Shown here piece after piece: positions 26,712-36,771 of a stretch of DNA of 64,000 bases (position 1 is its first letter; the number at the start of each line of letters is the position of its first letter). Position numbers and translations under genes: made by a program. This stretch comes from Aquamicrobium defluvii (GTDB taxonomy: Bacteria > Pseudomonadota > Alphaproteobacteria > Rhizobiales > Rhizobiaceae). The notes under the pieces were generated by a model, which saw only the letters and a program-made list of their open reading frames with translations, was not told the DNA's origin and did no database searches. The stretch lies in contig NZ_SNZF01000021.1 in NCBI RefSeq assembly GCF_004363725.1, positions 20,978 to 84,977 of the forward strand. The letters run 5' to 3'.

Positions 26712-27455
26712 ATGGCTTTCATCGAACTGTCCGGCATAGAGAAGAGCTATTCGAACCATCATGTGCTGAAGGGCATCGACCTCGATGTGGAAAAGCATCA
26801 GGTCGTAACGCTGATCGGCGCTTCCGGCTCGGGAAAATCGACGCTGCTGCGCTGCATCAACGCGCTGGAAACTATCGACAGCGGCACCGTTTCCGTCGAT
26901 GGCGACGTGGTGTCCGGACCGGGCGTCGACCTGGACCGGCTGCGCCGCAAGGTCGGCATGGTCTTCCAGTCGTTCAACCTGTTTCCGCACATGACGGTCG
27001 AGGACAACATCGCCGTCGGTCCCGTACGCCTTCTGGGCGAGGACCCGGATGCGGCGCTCAGGCGTGCGCGCGAATTGCTGGAGAGGGTCAATCTCGCCCA
27101 TCGCGCCCGCTACTATCCGGACCAGCTTTCCGGCGGCCAGCAGCAGCGCGTCGCCATCGTGCGCGCCATCGCCATGCGTCCGGAAGCGCTGCTTCTGGAC
27201 GAGATCACCTCGGCCCTCGATCCCGAGCTGGTGGCCGAGGTGCTCAACATCGTTCGCGATCTGGCCCGCGACGGCATGACCATGATCCTCGCCACGCACG
27301 AGATGCAGTTCGCCCGCGAGGTCTCCGACGTGGTGGTGTTCCTCGAACAGGGCAAGCTCCTGGAGAAGGGGCCGCCGGAGCAGATTTTTGGCGAGCCGAA
27401 GGAAGAGCGCACCCGCGCCTTCCTGAAACAGATCATCGAGGCGGGGCGCCTCTGA
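26712..27455 (+). CDS. amino-acid ABC transporter ATP-binding protein
   Basis: 247 aa, GlnQ/HisP type. Walker A GASGSGKST near residue 36, Q-loop FQSFNLFPHMTV, signature LSGGQQQRVAIVRA, Walker B ALLLDEITSALD and H-loop ATHEMQFARE are all intact. It energises import with the preceding permease and starts 2 bp after the permease stop. The longer open frame upstream is the antisense-like reading of the permease, so the ATG at 26712 is the true start. Confidence 0.95.
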   Translation: MAFIELSGIEKSYSNHHVLKGIDLDVEKHQVVTLIGASGSGKSTLLRCINALETIDSGTVSVDGDVVSGPGVDLDRLRRKVGMVFQSFNLFPHMTVEDNIAVGPVRLLGEDPDAALRRARELLERVNLAHRARYYPDQLSGGQQQRVAIVRAIAMRPEALLLDEITSALDPELVAEVLNIVRDLARDGMTMILATHEMQFAREVSDVVVFLEQGKLLEKGPPEQIFGEPKEERTRAFLKQIIEAGRL

Positions 27456-27555
27456 CCGGGTTCGGGCCGCGCATCGCGCGACCCCTGCCTTGTCAACAGC
27501 CAGTGCGGGGCGGCTTTGTCTCGACTCCGCCGGCTTTTCGTGCCAAGTCCGCGCC

Positions 27556-28215
27556 ATGGCACTCGACATCAAGATATGCGGGCTGAAGACCGCCGAAGCG
27601 CTGACGGCCGCCATCGAAGGCGGGGCCAGCCATGTCGGCTTCATCTTCTTTCCCAAAAGCCCGCGCAACGTGACGCCGGAGCAAGCGGCGACCCTGCGCG
27701 AACAGGCCCATGGCAGGGCGAAGGGTGTCGCCGTCACCGTCGATGCCGACGACACTTTTCTGGATGCCATCGTGCACACGATGCAGCCCGACATGCTCCA
27801 GCTTCACGGTTCGGAAAGCCCCCAGCGTGTGGCGCAGGTCAAGGCCCGCTATGCGCTGCCGGTGATGAAGGCGTTCGCAGTCCACGAAGCGGCGGACCTT
27901 GCCCGCATCGCGCCTTATCGCGGCATCGCCGACCGCTTTCTTTTCGACGCAAGGCCGCCGGCCGGTTCGGAGCTTCCCGGCGGAAACGGCGTGCGTTTCG
28001 ACTGGACCATTCTCGCCGGGCTTGACGCTGGCGTCGATTACATGCTTTCGGGCGGGCTCGACGCCGCCAATATCGGCGATGCGCTGCGGCTTGCGAACCC
28101 GCCGGGCATCGACATATCGTCCGGGGTCGAGAGCGCGCCGGGCGTCAAGGACGCTGCGCTCATCGAAGCTTTTTTCAAGGCGGTTGCAGCCGCGCGCAAC
28201 GACCGTGCAGCCTGA
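27556..28215 (+). CDS. trpF: phosphoribosylanthranilate isomerase
   Basis: 219 aa TIM-barrel enzyme of tryptophan synthesis that converts N-(5-phosphoribosyl)anthranilate to the CdRP ketose. Motifs: DIKICGLKT with the catalytic Cys, HVGFIFFPKSPRNV, DMLQLHGSESP, FLFDARPPAG with the catalytic Asp, and DYMLSGGLDAANI. The ATG at 27556 is chosen over upstream in-frame starts because DIKICGLK should follow the start closely. It is the first of trpF-trpB-trpA, separated from the ABC operon by 100 bp. Confidence 0.97.
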   Translation: MALDIKICGLKTAEALTAAIEGGASHVGFIFFPKSPRNVTPEQAATLREQAHGRAKGVAVTVDADDTFLDAIVHTMQPDMLQLHGSESPQRVAQVKARYALPVMKAFAVHEAADLARIAPYRGIADRFLFDARPPAGSELPGGNGVRFDWTILAGLDAGVDYMLSGGLDAANIGDALRLANPPGIDISSGVESAPGVKDAALIEAFFKAVAAARNDRAA

Positions 28216-28245
28216 ACCGCAGCCCCTTGCCCGAGGAGATCGGCG

Positions 28246-29466
28246 ATGAACAAGCCGGCCATGCCAAATTCCTTCCGCACCGGCCCCGACGAGCAGGGGA
28301 TGTTCGGCATTTTCGGCGGCCGCTTCGTCGCCGAGACGCTGATGCCGCTGATCCTCGATCTGGAGGAGAAGTGGAACGAGGCCAAAACCGATCCGGCTTT
28401 CAGGGCGGAGCTTCAGGCGCTCTCCACCTTCTATGCCGGCCGCCCCTCCAAGCTCTATTTCGCCGAAGGGCTGACAAGGCATCTCGGCGGCGCGAAAATC
28501 TACTTCAAGCGCGAGGACCTGAACCACACCGGCTCGCACAAGATCAACAACTGCCTCGGCCAGATCCTGCTCGCCAAGCGCATGGGCAAGACGCGCATCA
28601 TCGCGGAAACGGGCGCCGGCCAGCACGGTGTCGCTTCCGCCACCGTGGCGGCGCGCTTCGGCCTGCCCTGCGTGGTCTACATGGGGGCGACCGACGTGGC
28701 GCGCCAAAGCCCGAACGTGTTCCGCATGAAGCTGCTGGGCGCGGAGGTGAAGCCGGTGAGCGCCGGTCACGGCACGCTCAAGGATGCCATGAACGAAGCG
28801 CTCCGCGACTGGGTCACCAATGTCGAGGATACCTACTACCTGATCGGCACCGCCGCCGGCCCGCACCCCTATCCGGAAATGGTGCGCGAGTTCCAGTCGC
28901 CCATCGGCACCGAGGCGCGCGCCCAGATTCTTGAACAGGAAGGCCGCCTGCCGGATGTCATCATCGCCGCCGTCGGTGGCGGCTCCAACGCCATCGGCCT
29001 GTTCCACCCCTTCCTCGATGACAAGGACGTCAGGATCGTCGGTATCGAGGCCGGCGGTCGGGGCCTCGACGGCATCGAGCATTGCGCTTCCATGAATGCC
29101 GGCCGTCCGGGCGTGCTGCACGGCAACCGCACCTACCTGTTGCAGAACGAGGACGGCCAGATCCTCGATGGCCATTCGATCTCCGCCGGTCTCGACTATC
29201 CCGGCGTCGGGCCGGAGCATTCATGGCTGCGCGACACCGGCCGCGTCGACTATGTGCCGGTCCTTGACGACGAGGCGCTGGAGGCTTTCCAGCTCTGCAC
29301 GCGCACCGAAGGCATCATCCCGGCGCTCGAATCGGCCCATGCCATCGCCCATGCGGTCAAGATCGCGCCGTCGATGGGCAAGGACGAGGTCATAATCGTC
29401 AACCTGTCCGGCCGCGGCGACAAGGACGTGCACACCGTGGCCTCCATGATGGGTATGGAGATCTGA
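28246..29466 (+). CDS. trpB: tryptophan synthase beta chain
   Basis: 406 aa PLP enzyme that joins indole and serine. [15 protein letters not shown] opens the protein, the PLP lysine is in [25 protein letters not shown] is the catalytic-loop region, [10 protein letters not shown] is the phosphate-binding loop, and [16 protein letters not shown] is the COMM-domain-linked block. GAGG precedes the ATG. It is 30 bp after trpF and 1 bp from trpA. Confidence 0.98.
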   Translation: MNKPAMPNSFRTGPDEQGMFGIFGGRFVAETLMPLILDLEEKWNEAKTDPAFRAELQALSTFYAGRPSKLYFAEGLTRHLGGAKIYFKREDLNHTGSHKINNCLGQILLAKRMGKTRIIAETGAGQHGVASATVAARFGLPCVVYMGATDVARQSPNVFRMKLLGAEVKPVSAGHGTLKDAMNEALRDWVTNVEDTYYLIGTAAGPHPYPEMVREFQSPIGTEARAQILEQEGRLPDVIIAAVGGGSNAIGLFHPFLDDKDVRIVGIEAGGRGLDGIEHCASMNAGRPGVLHGNRTYLLQNEDGQILDGHSISAGLDYPGVGPEHSWLRDTGRVDYVPVLDDEALEAFQLCTRTEGIIPALESAHAIAHAVKIAPSMGKDEVIIVNLSGRGDKDVHTVASMMGMEI

Positions 29467-29467
29467 A

Positions 29468-30310
29468 ATGACCGAGACCCGCATCGACCGCCGCATGGGG
29501 AAGCTGAAGGCAGAGGGCCGCCCGGCGCTCGTCACCTATTTCATGGGCGGCGACCCGGACTACGACACCTCCTTGTCGATCATGAAGGCGCTTGGCCGCT
29601 CCGGGGCCGACATCATCGAGCTCGGCATGCCGTTTTCCGATCCGATGGCCGATGGCCCGGCCATCCAGGCGGCTGGCCTGCGCTCGCTGAAAGGCGGCCA
29701 GACGCTCGTGCGCACGTTGCAGATGGCGGCCGACTTCCGCAAGGATGACGACGAGACCCCCATCGTTCTGATGGGTTACTATAACCCCATCTACATCTAT
29801 GGCGTCGAGCGCTTCCTCACTGATGCGAAGGCGTCCGGCATCGACGGGCTGATCGTTGTCGACCTGCCGCCGGAAATGGACGAGGAACTGTGCGTGCCGG
29901 CGCTCAGGGCGGGCATCAACTTCATCCGCCTCGCCACGCCGACGACCGACGACAAGCGCCTGCCCAAGGTGCTGCAAAACACCTCGGGCTTCGTCTACTA
30001 CGTGTCGATGACGGGCATCACCGGCTCGGCGCTGGCGGATACGGGCAAGGTGGCCGAGGCGGTCCGGCGCATCAAGCAGCACACCGACCTGCCGGTCTGC
30101 GTCGGCTTCGGCGTAAAGACGGCCGAACAGGCCCGCACCATCGGCGCGTCTGCCGACGGCGTGGTGGTCGGCACGGCAATCGTCAACGCGGTGGCCAATG
30201 TGCTGGGGCCCGATGGCAGGCGCACGGCCGATCCGGCCGAGGCCGTCGCCACGCTGGTCTCCGGTCTTGCGCAGGGTGTGCGTCAGGCTCGCCTTGCTGC
30301 CGCCGAATAG
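29468..30310 (+). CDS. trpA: tryptophan synthase alpha chain
   Basis: 280 aa TIM barrel that cleaves indole-3-glycerol phosphate and channels indole to TrpB. The catalytic glutamate is in [20 protein letters not shown] and the aspartate in [28 protein letters not shown] and [13 protein letters not shown] form the phosphate site. It starts 1 bp after the trpB stop, so translation is coupled. Confidence 0.98.
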   Translation: MTETRIDRRMGKLKAEGRPALVTYFMGGDPDYDTSLSIMKALGRSGADIIELGMPFSDPMADGPAIQAAGLRSLKGGQTLVRTLQMAADFRKDDDETPIVLMGYYNPIYIYGVERFLTDAKASGIDGLIVVDLPPEMDEELCVPALRAGINFIRLATPTTDDKRLPKVLQNTSGFVYYVSMTGITGSALADTGKVAEAVRRIKQHTDLPVCVGFGVKTAEQARTIGASADGVVVGTAIVNAVANVLGPDGRRTADPAEAVATLVSGLAQGVRQARLAAAE

Positions 30311-30355
30311 TTGCCCTAACCCAAACCGAATCAAGTCGCGGTCAGGAGCCGAACG

Positions 30356-31282
30356 ATGAACTGGATCACCAACTACGTCCGCCCGAAGATCAATTCCATG
30401 CTCGGCCGGCGCGAGATGCCCGAGAACCTCTGGATCAAGGATCCGGAGACGGGCGAGATGGTCTTCCACAAGGATCTGGAAGAGAACCAGTTCGTCATCC
30501 CGTCCTCCGGCTATCACATGAAGATCGCCGCGAAGGAGCGTCTGAGGTTCTTCTTCGACGGCGGCAGGTACGAGGTTCTGGAAAACCCGAAAGTGGTACA
30601 GGACCCGCTGAAATTCCGCGACGAGAAGCGCTATGTGGACCGTCTCAAGGACGCCCGCGCGAAAACCGGCATGGACGACGCCATCGTCAATGCCGCCGGC
30701 GAGGTCGACGGTCTGCCCGTCGTCGCCACCGTGCAGGACTTCGCCTTCATGGGCGGCTCGCTCGGCCTTGCCGCAGGCGAGGCGATCATCACCGCTTTCG
30801 ACACGGCGCGCCAGCGCCGCCAGCCGCTGGTGCTGTTCGCGGCCTCCGGCGGCGCGCGCATGCAGGAAGGCATCCTGTCGCTCATGCAGCTTGCCCGCAC
30901 CACTGTCGCGGTCGACCGCCTCAAGGAGGCGGGGCTGCCCTATATCGTGGTGCTGACCAACCCGACCACCGGCGGCGTCACCGCTTCCTATGCGATGCTG
31001 GGCGACGTGCACATCGCCGAGCCGGGAGCCCTGATCGGCTTCGCCGGCCCGCGCGTCATCGAGCAGACCATCCGCGAGAAGCTCCCCGAGGGCTTCCAGC
31101 GCGCCGAATACCTTATGGAGCACGGCATGGTCGACATGGTCGTGTCGCGGCTGGAGATGAAGCAGACGATTTCGCGTCTGCTCAGGCTGCTGCTGAAGGT
31201 GCCGGAAGTGCAGGAGGAGCCGGAGGCGGAGGTCTTGCCGCCGCCGGTCGCCGCCGCGCCGGAAGCCCGGCCACAGGCCTGA
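30356..31282 (+). CDS. accD: acetyl-CoA carboxylase carboxyltransferase subunit beta, without zinc-finger cysteines
   Basis: 308 aa. It transfers carboxyl from carboxybiotin to acetyl-CoA with AccA, the first step of fatty-acid synthesis. The crotonase-type core is intact ([67 protein letters not shown]). The N-terminal zinc ribbon (normally two CxxC pairs) reads [10 protein letters not shown] and [10 protein letters not shown], so all four cysteines are lost while flanking residues remain. Rhizobial AccD is known to have a degenerate ribbon. A proline/alanine-rich tail follows. It is 45 bp after trpA. Confidence 0.97.
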   Translation: MNWITNYVRPKINSMLGRREMPENLWIKDPETGEMVFHKDLEENQFVIPSSGYHMKIAAKERLRFFFDGGRYEVLENPKVVQDPLKFRDEKRYVDRLKDARAKTGMDDAIVNAAGEVDGLPVVATVQDFAFMGGSLGLAAGEAIITAFDTARQRRQPLVLFAASGGARMQEGILSLMQLARTTVAVDRLKEAGLPYIVVLTNPTTGGVTASYAMLGDVHIAEPGALIGFAGPRVIEQTIREKLPEGFQRAEYLMEHGMVDMVVSRLEMKQTISRLLRLLLKVPEVQEEPEAEVLPPPVAAAPEARPQA

Positions 31283-31294
31283 TCGCAGCCCGGC

Positions 31295-32626
31295 ATGACC
31301 ACGCTCTCCGCCGACCGTGAAATCGAACACCTGATGACGCTGCATCCGAAGGGTTTCGACCTTTCGCTGGAGCGCGTGTCGCGTCTGCTCGAAAAGCTCG
31401 GCAATCCGCAGGACCTGATGCCGCCGGTGATCCACATCGCCGGCACCAATGGCAAGGGCTCCTGCGCCGCCTTCTGCCGCGCCATTCTGGAGGCGCAGGG
31501 CCTTCTGGTTCACACCCACACCTCGCCGCATCTGGTCAACTGGCACGAGCGCTATCGCCTTGCCGCGGACGGCGGCGGCCGGCTGGTCGACGATGCCACG
31601 CTGGCCGAGGCGATAGCGCGCGTGGCCAGGGCCAACGACGGCCAGCAGATCACGGTGTTCGAGATTCTCACCGCTGTCGGCTTCGTGCTTTTTGCGGAGC
31701 ATCCCGCCGACGTGGTGGTCATGGAAGTGGGCCTTGGAGGACGCTTCGACGCCACCAACGTCGTCGCCCGCCCGGCGGCCTCGGTCATCATGCCGGTTTC
31801 GCTCGATCATGAGGCTTATCTCGGCGACCGCGTCGAACTGATCGCCGTCGAGAAGGCCGGTATCATCAAGCCGGGCTGCCCGGTGGTGATCGGATCGCAG
31901 CCCTATGAATCCGCGCTCGACGTGCTGGTCGACACGGCCACCCGCCTCGGCTGTCCGACTTATGTGTACGGGCAGGATTTCCTCGCCTTCGAGGAACATG
32001 GCCGCATGGTCTATCAGGACCAGGGCGGGCTGATGGATCTGCCGCTGCCGCGTCTGCCGGGCCGCCACCAGATCGCCAATGCCGCAGCCGCCATCGCGAC
32101 GGTCAAGGCCGCCGGCTTCGAGCCGCGCGAACATGCCGTGGACCGCGCCATGGTCACGGCGGTGTGGCCGGGTCGCATGCAGAAGCTGCCCCATGGCAGG
32201 CTGGTGGAACTTGCGCCGCCCGGCGCCGACATCTGGCTCGACGGCGGCCACAATCCCGGCGCCGGGGTGGTCATCGCGGAAGCGCTGGCCGAGCTGGAGC
32301 ACAGGGACCCGCGCCCTCTTTTCCTGATTGCGGGCATGATCAACACCAAGGATCAGGGCGGCTATTTCAATGCCTTCAACGGTCTGGTGAAGCACGTCTA
32401 CACCGTGCCGGTCGATTTCAGCGATGCCAGCGTCGGCAATGACGAGCTGGCGGCCCGCGCCGAAGCCGCCGGACTGTCGGCGGAGCCGGTCAGTTCGGTT
32501 GCCAGTGCGTTGATGCTGTTGCGCGACACATGGCAGGATGCCGAGGTCCCGCCGCGCATCCTGATCGGCGGCTCGCTCTATCTGGCCGGGGCGGTTCTTG
32601 CGGAGAACGGCACGCCGCCCACCTGA
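31295..32626 (+). CDS. folC: bifunctional folylpolyglutamate synthase / dihydrofolate synthase
   Basis: 443 aa Mur-ligase-like enzyme adding glutamate to dihydropteroate and folates. The ATP loop is HIAGTNGKGSCAAFCRA, followed by HTHTSPHLVNWHERYR, EVGLGGRFDATN and SLDHEAYLGD. The C-terminal domain includes IWLDGGHNPGAGVV. It follows accD by 12 bp, completing the trpFBA-accD-folC run conserved in Rhizobiales. Confidence 0.96.
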   Translation: MTTLSADREIEHLMTLHPKGFDLSLERVSRLLEKLGNPQDLMPPVIHIAGTNGKGSCAAFCRAILEAQGLLVHTHTSPHLVNWHERYRLAADGGGRLVDDATLAEAIARVARANDGQQITVFEILTAVGFVLFAEHPADVVVMEVGLGGRFDATNVVARPAASVIMPVSLDHEAYLGDRVELIAVEKAGIIKPGCPVVIGSQPYESALDVLVDTATRLGCPTYVYGQDFLAFEEHGRMVYQDQGGLMDLPLPRLPGRHQIANAAAAIATVKAAGFEPREHAVDRAMVTAVWPGRMQKLPHGRLVELAPPGADIWLDGGHNPGAGVVIAEALAELEHRDPRPLFLIAGMINTKDQGGYFNAFNGLVKHVYTVPVDFSDASVGNDELAARAEAAGLSAEPVSSVASALMLLRDTWQDAEVPPRILIGGSLYLAGAVLAENGTPPT

Positions 32627-32685
32627 CAGGGCGACATGCGCAAGAACAGGAACCTGAGGCGTAAGGAACGAACCTGAAAGATAGA

Positions 32686-32785
32686 GCATTTTGCAGCCAA
32701 ATGGAAACATTTGGCGTCGCACAAATGCAGTATAAACAAATAGTTAGATCATTTCATCGATTCGGAGAAACGATGAAATGATCTA
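32686..32785. repeat. mosaic palindromic element (RIME-like) downstream of folC
   Basis: Two modules lie side by side. Module 1 (32686-32728) has outer GCATTT/AAATGC and inner CCAAATG (32697-32703)/CATTTGG (32708-32714). Module 2 has a perfect 15-bp stem, 32745-32759 with 32771-32785, around an 11-nt loop. The layout resembles the intergenic mosaic elements known in rhizobia, which occur in many copies. AT content is higher than in the flanking genes. Confidence 0.65.
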
Positions 32786-32806
32786 GCGACACGCTTCAGG
32801 CAGCAA

Positions 32807-32837
32807 AAAGCCCGGCACGATGGCCGGGCTTTCGTTT
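32807..32837. terminator. bidirectional intrinsic terminator between folC and trxA
   Basis: AAAGCCCGGC (32807-32816) pairs perfectly with GCCGGGCTTT (32823-32832). On the plus strand CGTTTTT follows, and on the minus strand the stem is followed by a T-run too, so it can end both folC and trxA transcripts. Confidence 0.87.
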
Positions 32838-32855
32838 TTGGAAATGCACTCCCGA

Positions 32856-33179
32856 TCAGGCGAGCGCGCCGTTGATCCACTGCGACAGCGCGGTCTTGGG
32901 AGCCGCGCCCACCTTGGTGTCGGCCACCTGTCCGTCCTTGAAGACCATCAGCGTGGGAATGGAACGCACGCCGAACTGGGCGGCCAGCTCGGGGTTCTCG
33001 TCGATGTTCAGCTTCGCGATCTTGACCTTGCTGCCAAGCTCGTTGGAAATCTCTTCCAGCGACGGGCCGATCATCTTGCAGGGGCCGCACCATTCGGCCC
33101 AGAAATCCACCACGACCGGTTCCTTTGCGTCGAGCACGTCGGACTGGAAATTGTCCTTGTCGACCTTGACGGTTGCCAT
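32856..33179 (-). CDS. trxA: thioredoxin
   Basis: 107 aa classical thioredoxin: [13 protein letters not shown] with redox Cys31 and Cys34, the cis-proline in [10 protein letters not shown] and the family's usual length. It reduces cytosolic protein disulfides. It follows addA on the same strand by 73 bp and is closed by the bidirectional terminator, so it may be the last gene of the addB-addA-trxA transcript or have its own promoter in that gap. Confidence 0.98.
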   Translation of the reverse strand: MATVKVDKDNFQSDVLDAKEPVVVDFWAEWCGPCKMIGPSLEEISNELGSKVKIAKLNIDENPELAAQFGVRSIPTLMVFKDGQVADTKVGAAPKTALSQWINGALA

Positions 33180-33252
33180 GCGAAAGCCCTTTCGGTTGTT
33201 CAGCTCAACAATATGTGGCGGTAGGACCGGCCAAATTCAAGCAGGTCTTGTG

Positions 33253-36200
33253 TCACGACAGGGTGAGTCGGGCAAGGGCGGCGTCCATCGCTTCTGCCGT
33301 CAGCTCGATCAGGCGCGGGGCTTCGGTGAACAGCAGCGCCGCCACGATCCCGCGGCCGGGATAGAGCGGCTTCAGCAATTCCCGGTAAAGCCCAAGCTGC
33401 AACACATAGGCATCGGGAACCTGCGCCAGCGTGGCCGGCGGCGGGCGGTTGGTCTTGTAGTCGACGATCAGCACCCTGTCCGGGGTGACTGCCAGCCGGT
33501 CGATCTTGCCCGAGACGGAGCGTTGCTTTCCCTTCACCTTCAGGCTGCCCATGAGTGCCACTTCGGCGCGTGAACCCGCCGCAAAGATGGGAGCGAAGCG
33601 CCGGTCGTCGAGCACGCCCATGACCGCGGACAGCACGTGATCGCGCTCGCGCTCGTTCCAGCCCGCGCCGGCGCGCGCCAGATAGCGCCGGGCCGCCGCA
33701 AGCCTGTCTTCGGCGGCCATTCCCGGCAGCATCTGCAACAGCTTGTGGGTGGCGAGCCCGCGCGCAATCGCCAGCGAGGGCTCCTCCTCCGCTTCCAGCA
33801 CCGGGGAGCGCGGGTCGACAGCCGGCTCCATGCTGTCCTCCTCGATCAGCGCCGATGCGCCGGAGGGCGAAAGCGGGCGCGGCAGCTCCTCGTCCTCGTC
33901 CAGCCTGTCGAACAGCATGGCGGGCAGCGGCGCGAAATCGTCGCTGACGGGTTCCGCGCCGGCCTGCGCGGATGTCAGCGGCGGCAGGCCGGTGGCGTGG
34001 AAGCGATGCACCGTCTCGCCGCTGACGGGATGCACGAGTTCCCGCGTTTCCGGCGCGGCGGCCAGCGCGCGGCTGACGATGCGGTGCCAGGTGCCGTCGC
34101 CGGGTTCGCGCTTGCCGTGATAGCCGGCCACGATCAGCCGGTCCTCGGCGCGCGTCATGGCGACATAGAGCAGGCGGCGATATTCGTCGTCGGCCAGTTC
34201 GCGGGCCTTTTCCGCTGCCCCGCGCGAGACGGCGTTGGCCACTTCGGCATCGGAACGCCACAGATAGCCGCGGCCGCGCCAGTGCTGGCCGGAGCTTTCG
34301 AACGGCATCAGGCGCGGCAGGTGCTGGTCGCTGAAGGCGCGCGTGCCGCCATCGACAAGGAACACAACCGGCGCTTCGAGACCCTTGGAGGCATGCACCG
34401 TCATGATGCGCACCTCGTCCCGGGTCTGGTCCATCTCCCGCTTCACCTCCGGGCCGGCATTTTCAAGCGTGGAGAGGAAGGAATCGAGGCCGGGCAGGCC
34501 GGTGCGTTCCTCGGCGAGGCAGAAGTTCAGGAACTCGTCCAGTATGTCGCCGGCTTCCGGCCCCAGCCGCGCGATCATCTTCCGGCGCACGCCGTCGCGC
34601 GCCAGAAGGGCGGCATAGAACTCGAACACCGGCCTGAAGGCCGCCTCGCTCGCCCAGCGTTCGAGCGTGTCGGCGATGCCGGCCAGTTGCGTGTCCGTTT
34701 CCGCGTGGCGGCGCAGCGACTGGATCAGCGGCTGGCTGCGCTCGCGCCCCGCCGCGAGGTCGAACAGGCGTTCTTCGGGCAGGTCGAAGACCGGCGAGCG
34801 CAGCACGGCGGCGAGCGACAGGTCGTCCTGCGGCTGGACGAGGAAGCGGCCAAGTGCTGCAAGGTCCTTCACGGCGATGTGGCCGGGCAGGCTCAGCCGG
34901 TCCGCGCCGGCCACCGGCACGCCCTTTTCCTTCAGGCTCTTCGACAGCGCATGGATGAAGCGGTCGCGCTTGCGCACCAGCACCAGCACGTCGCCGGCAC
35001 GCAGCGGCCGGCCCTTGCCCTCGAGGATTTCGCCGCTGTCCAGCCAGTTCTTGATGGTGGCGGCGACATGCTCGGCCACCCGCACGGCGGGCGCGCTGGC
35101 GTGGTTGACCGGCAGCGTCCAGTCGTCCGGCTCTTCCACCTGATCCGCGCCCAGCGTCGGCCAGACCTCGACATAGCCCGGCGCGTCGTTGCGGATCGCC
35201 TTGTGGTCGAGCGGCTCGGGATCGTGGCTGATGCCGCGCCTTACCTCTGCGTTGGCGAAGACACGGTCCACCGCGCGCAGCACATCCTCGCTGGAGCGGA
35301 AGGAGAAGGTCAGCTTGAGGTCGGCGAACTCACGGCTGGCGGCGCGCACGCGCCCGGCGAACTCGACCTTGCTTTCGGCGAAGGAGTCCGGCGCGGCCCC
35401 CTGGAAGGAGTAGATAGACTGTTTTTCGTCACCGACGGCGAAGATGGTGCGCAGGATATTGTCGCGGGCGCTCTCGCCGGAGAAGAACTCCTCGGCCAGC
35501 TTCTTCACCACGTCCCATTGCTCGGGGCTGGTGTCCTGCGCCTCGTCGAGCAGGATGTGGTCGATGCCCTGATCGAGCTTGTACTGCACCCACGCGCCGG
35601 CTTCCGGGCGCTTGAGCAGGTTGACGGTACGGGTGATGAGGTCGTTGAAGTCGAGCAGCCCGCGCGCCCGCTTCAGTTCCTCGTAGCGGCGGATCAGCCA
35701 GTCGGCGATCGTGAGCGCCGAGGTGGTGCCCTTCACCATGCGGTAGAGCGCCAGCCGGTCGCAGGCGGCGGCGATGGCCTCGGTGGCGGCAAGATAGCGT
35801 TCCGCCAGATCCGGCATGGCGGCGAGCAGCGCCTTTGAAAACAGCCAGTCCGGCTTGTAGGCTTCGCCCTTGCCGCTCAGGAAGGATTTCTGCAAGGCCG
35901 CAAGGCGCGGCATGGGGTCGGGCTCCGCGAAGGCGATCAGCGCATCGTCCACGAGGGAGCCCCGCGCGCGGTTGGCTCCCAGTTGCAGGGAAAGCGCGTC
36001 GAGCCTTGCCATGTAGTCTGGCCCGAATCCCGGCAACGGCCACACAAAGCCGGCAATATCGGCCTCGCTGTCATCGGGGCCGAAGCCGAATTCCTCGAAA
36101 AGCGGCTCGAACCCGGTCGCCGTCCCGCCGATCTTGCCGAGAAATTCACGAAGTGGCTCGCGTTTTCCCACGATCTCGGAAAGCAGCGCGTCGAGCCCCG

Positions 36201-36771
36201 TCTCGCCGCCGCGCGCAAGCACGGTGGCGAAGGCTTCGGTCAGTTCCGCGCCCGCGCCTCCGACCGCCCCGGCGATCATGTCGCGCCGCGCCGCGGCCAC
36301 CAGCGCCTGTTCCATCTGGGTGTCCAGCATCTGGAAATGGGCGACGATGTTCGCCTCGAGCGGGAACTGGTGCAGCACCGCCTCGCAGAAGGCGTGGATG
36401 GTCTGGATCTTCAGCCCGCCCGGCGTTTCCAGCGCCTCGGCGAACAGGCGGCGCGCGCGCTGCAAGGTCTCGGCATCGGGCCGCCGCCCGTCCATGGCCT
36501 CGATCCGCTTCGCAAGCTCGGCCTCGTCCAGCGCCGTCCATTCCGACAGCGTGGAAAAGACGCGGTTCGACATGTTGGCGGCAGCCGCGCGCGTGTAGGT
36601 CAGGCACAGGATTTTCGACGGCTCGGTGCCGCGCAGCAGCAGCCGGATGACGCGCTGGGCCAGCACATGGGTCTTGCCCGAGCCGGCGTTTGCCGACACC
36701 CATGCCGAATTGGCGGGGTCGGAGGCGCGCGCCTGCGCCAGCGCGGTGTCGGTGGGGATCGGATATTTCAT
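33253..36771 (-). CDS. addA: double-strand break repair helicase/nuclease AddA
   Basis: 1172 aa. UvrD-type helicase with Walker A in WVSANAGSGKTHVLAQR, motif II LLDEAQDTSPEQW, motif III-like VGDEKQSIYSFQGA and motif VI VAMTRAEDRL; C-terminal PD-(D/E)XK nuclease with VDYKTNRPPP. With AddB it resects DNA ends for RecA loading, the alphaproteobacterial counterpart of RecBCD. The start overlaps the addB stop by 4 bp. Confidence 0.97.
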   Translation of the reverse strand: MKYPIPTDTALAQARASDPANSAWVSANAGSGKTHVLAQRVIRLLLRGTEPSKILCLTYTRAAAANMSNRVFSTLSEWTALDEAELAKRIEAMDGRRPDAETLQRARRLFAEALETPGGLKIQTIHAFCEAVLHQFPLEANIVAHFQMLDTQMEQALVAAARRDMIAGAVGGAGAELTEAFATVLARGGETGLDALLSEIVGKREPLREFLGKIGGTATGFEPLFEEFGFGPDDSEADIAGFVWPLPGFGPDYMARLDALSLQLGANRARGSLVDDALIAFAEPDPMPRLAALQKSFLSGKGEAYKPDWLFSKALLAAMPDLAERYLAATEAIAAACDRLALYRMVKGTTSALTIADWLIRRYEELKRARGLLDFNDLITRTVNLLKRPEAGAWVQYKLDQGIDHILLDEAQDTSPEQWDVVKKLAEEFFSGESARDNILRTIFAVGDEKQSIYSFQGAAPDSFAESKVEFAGRVRAASREFADLKLTFSFRSSEDVLRAVDRVFANAEVRRGISHDPEPLDHKAIRNDAPGYVEVWPTLGADQVEEPDDWTLPVNHASAPAVRVAEHVAATIKNWLDSGEILEGKGRPLRAGDVLVLVRKRDRFIHALSKSLKEKGVPVAGADRLSLPGHIAVKDLAALGRFLVQPQDDLSLAAVLRSPVFDLPEERLFDLAAGRERSQPLIQSLRRHAETDTQLAGIADTLERWASEAAFRPVFEFYAALLARDGVRRKMIARLGPEAGDILDEFLNFCLAEERTGLPGLDSFLSTLENAGPEVKREMDQTRDEVRIMTVHASKGLEAPVVFLVDGGTRAFSDQHLPRLMPFESSGQHWRGRGYLWRSDAEVANAVSRGAAEKARELADDEYRRLLYVAMTRAEDRLIVAGYHGKREPGDGTWHRIVSRALAAAPETRELVHPVSGETVHRFHATGLPPLTSAQAGAEPVSDDFAPLPAMLFDRLDEDEELPRPLSPSGASALIEEDSMEPAVDPRSPVLEAEEEPSLAIARGLATHKLLQMLPGMAAEDRLAAARRYLARAGAGWNERERDHVLSAVMGVLDDRRFAPIFAAGSRAEVALMGSLKVKGKQRSVSGKIDRLAVTPDRVLIVDYKTNRPPPATLAQVPDAYVLQLGLYRELLKPLYPGRGIVAALLFTEAPRLIELTAEAMDAALARLTLS

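Noticed and set aside
29399..32722. Very long open frame on the minus strand opposite trpA-accD-folC
   Set aside because: It is the antisense reading of GC-rich codons in well-identified genes; its protein is rich in H, R, D and G with no domain.
33637..35838. Long plus-strand frame opposite addA
   Set aside because: Antisense shadow; AddA motifs are intact on the minus strand.
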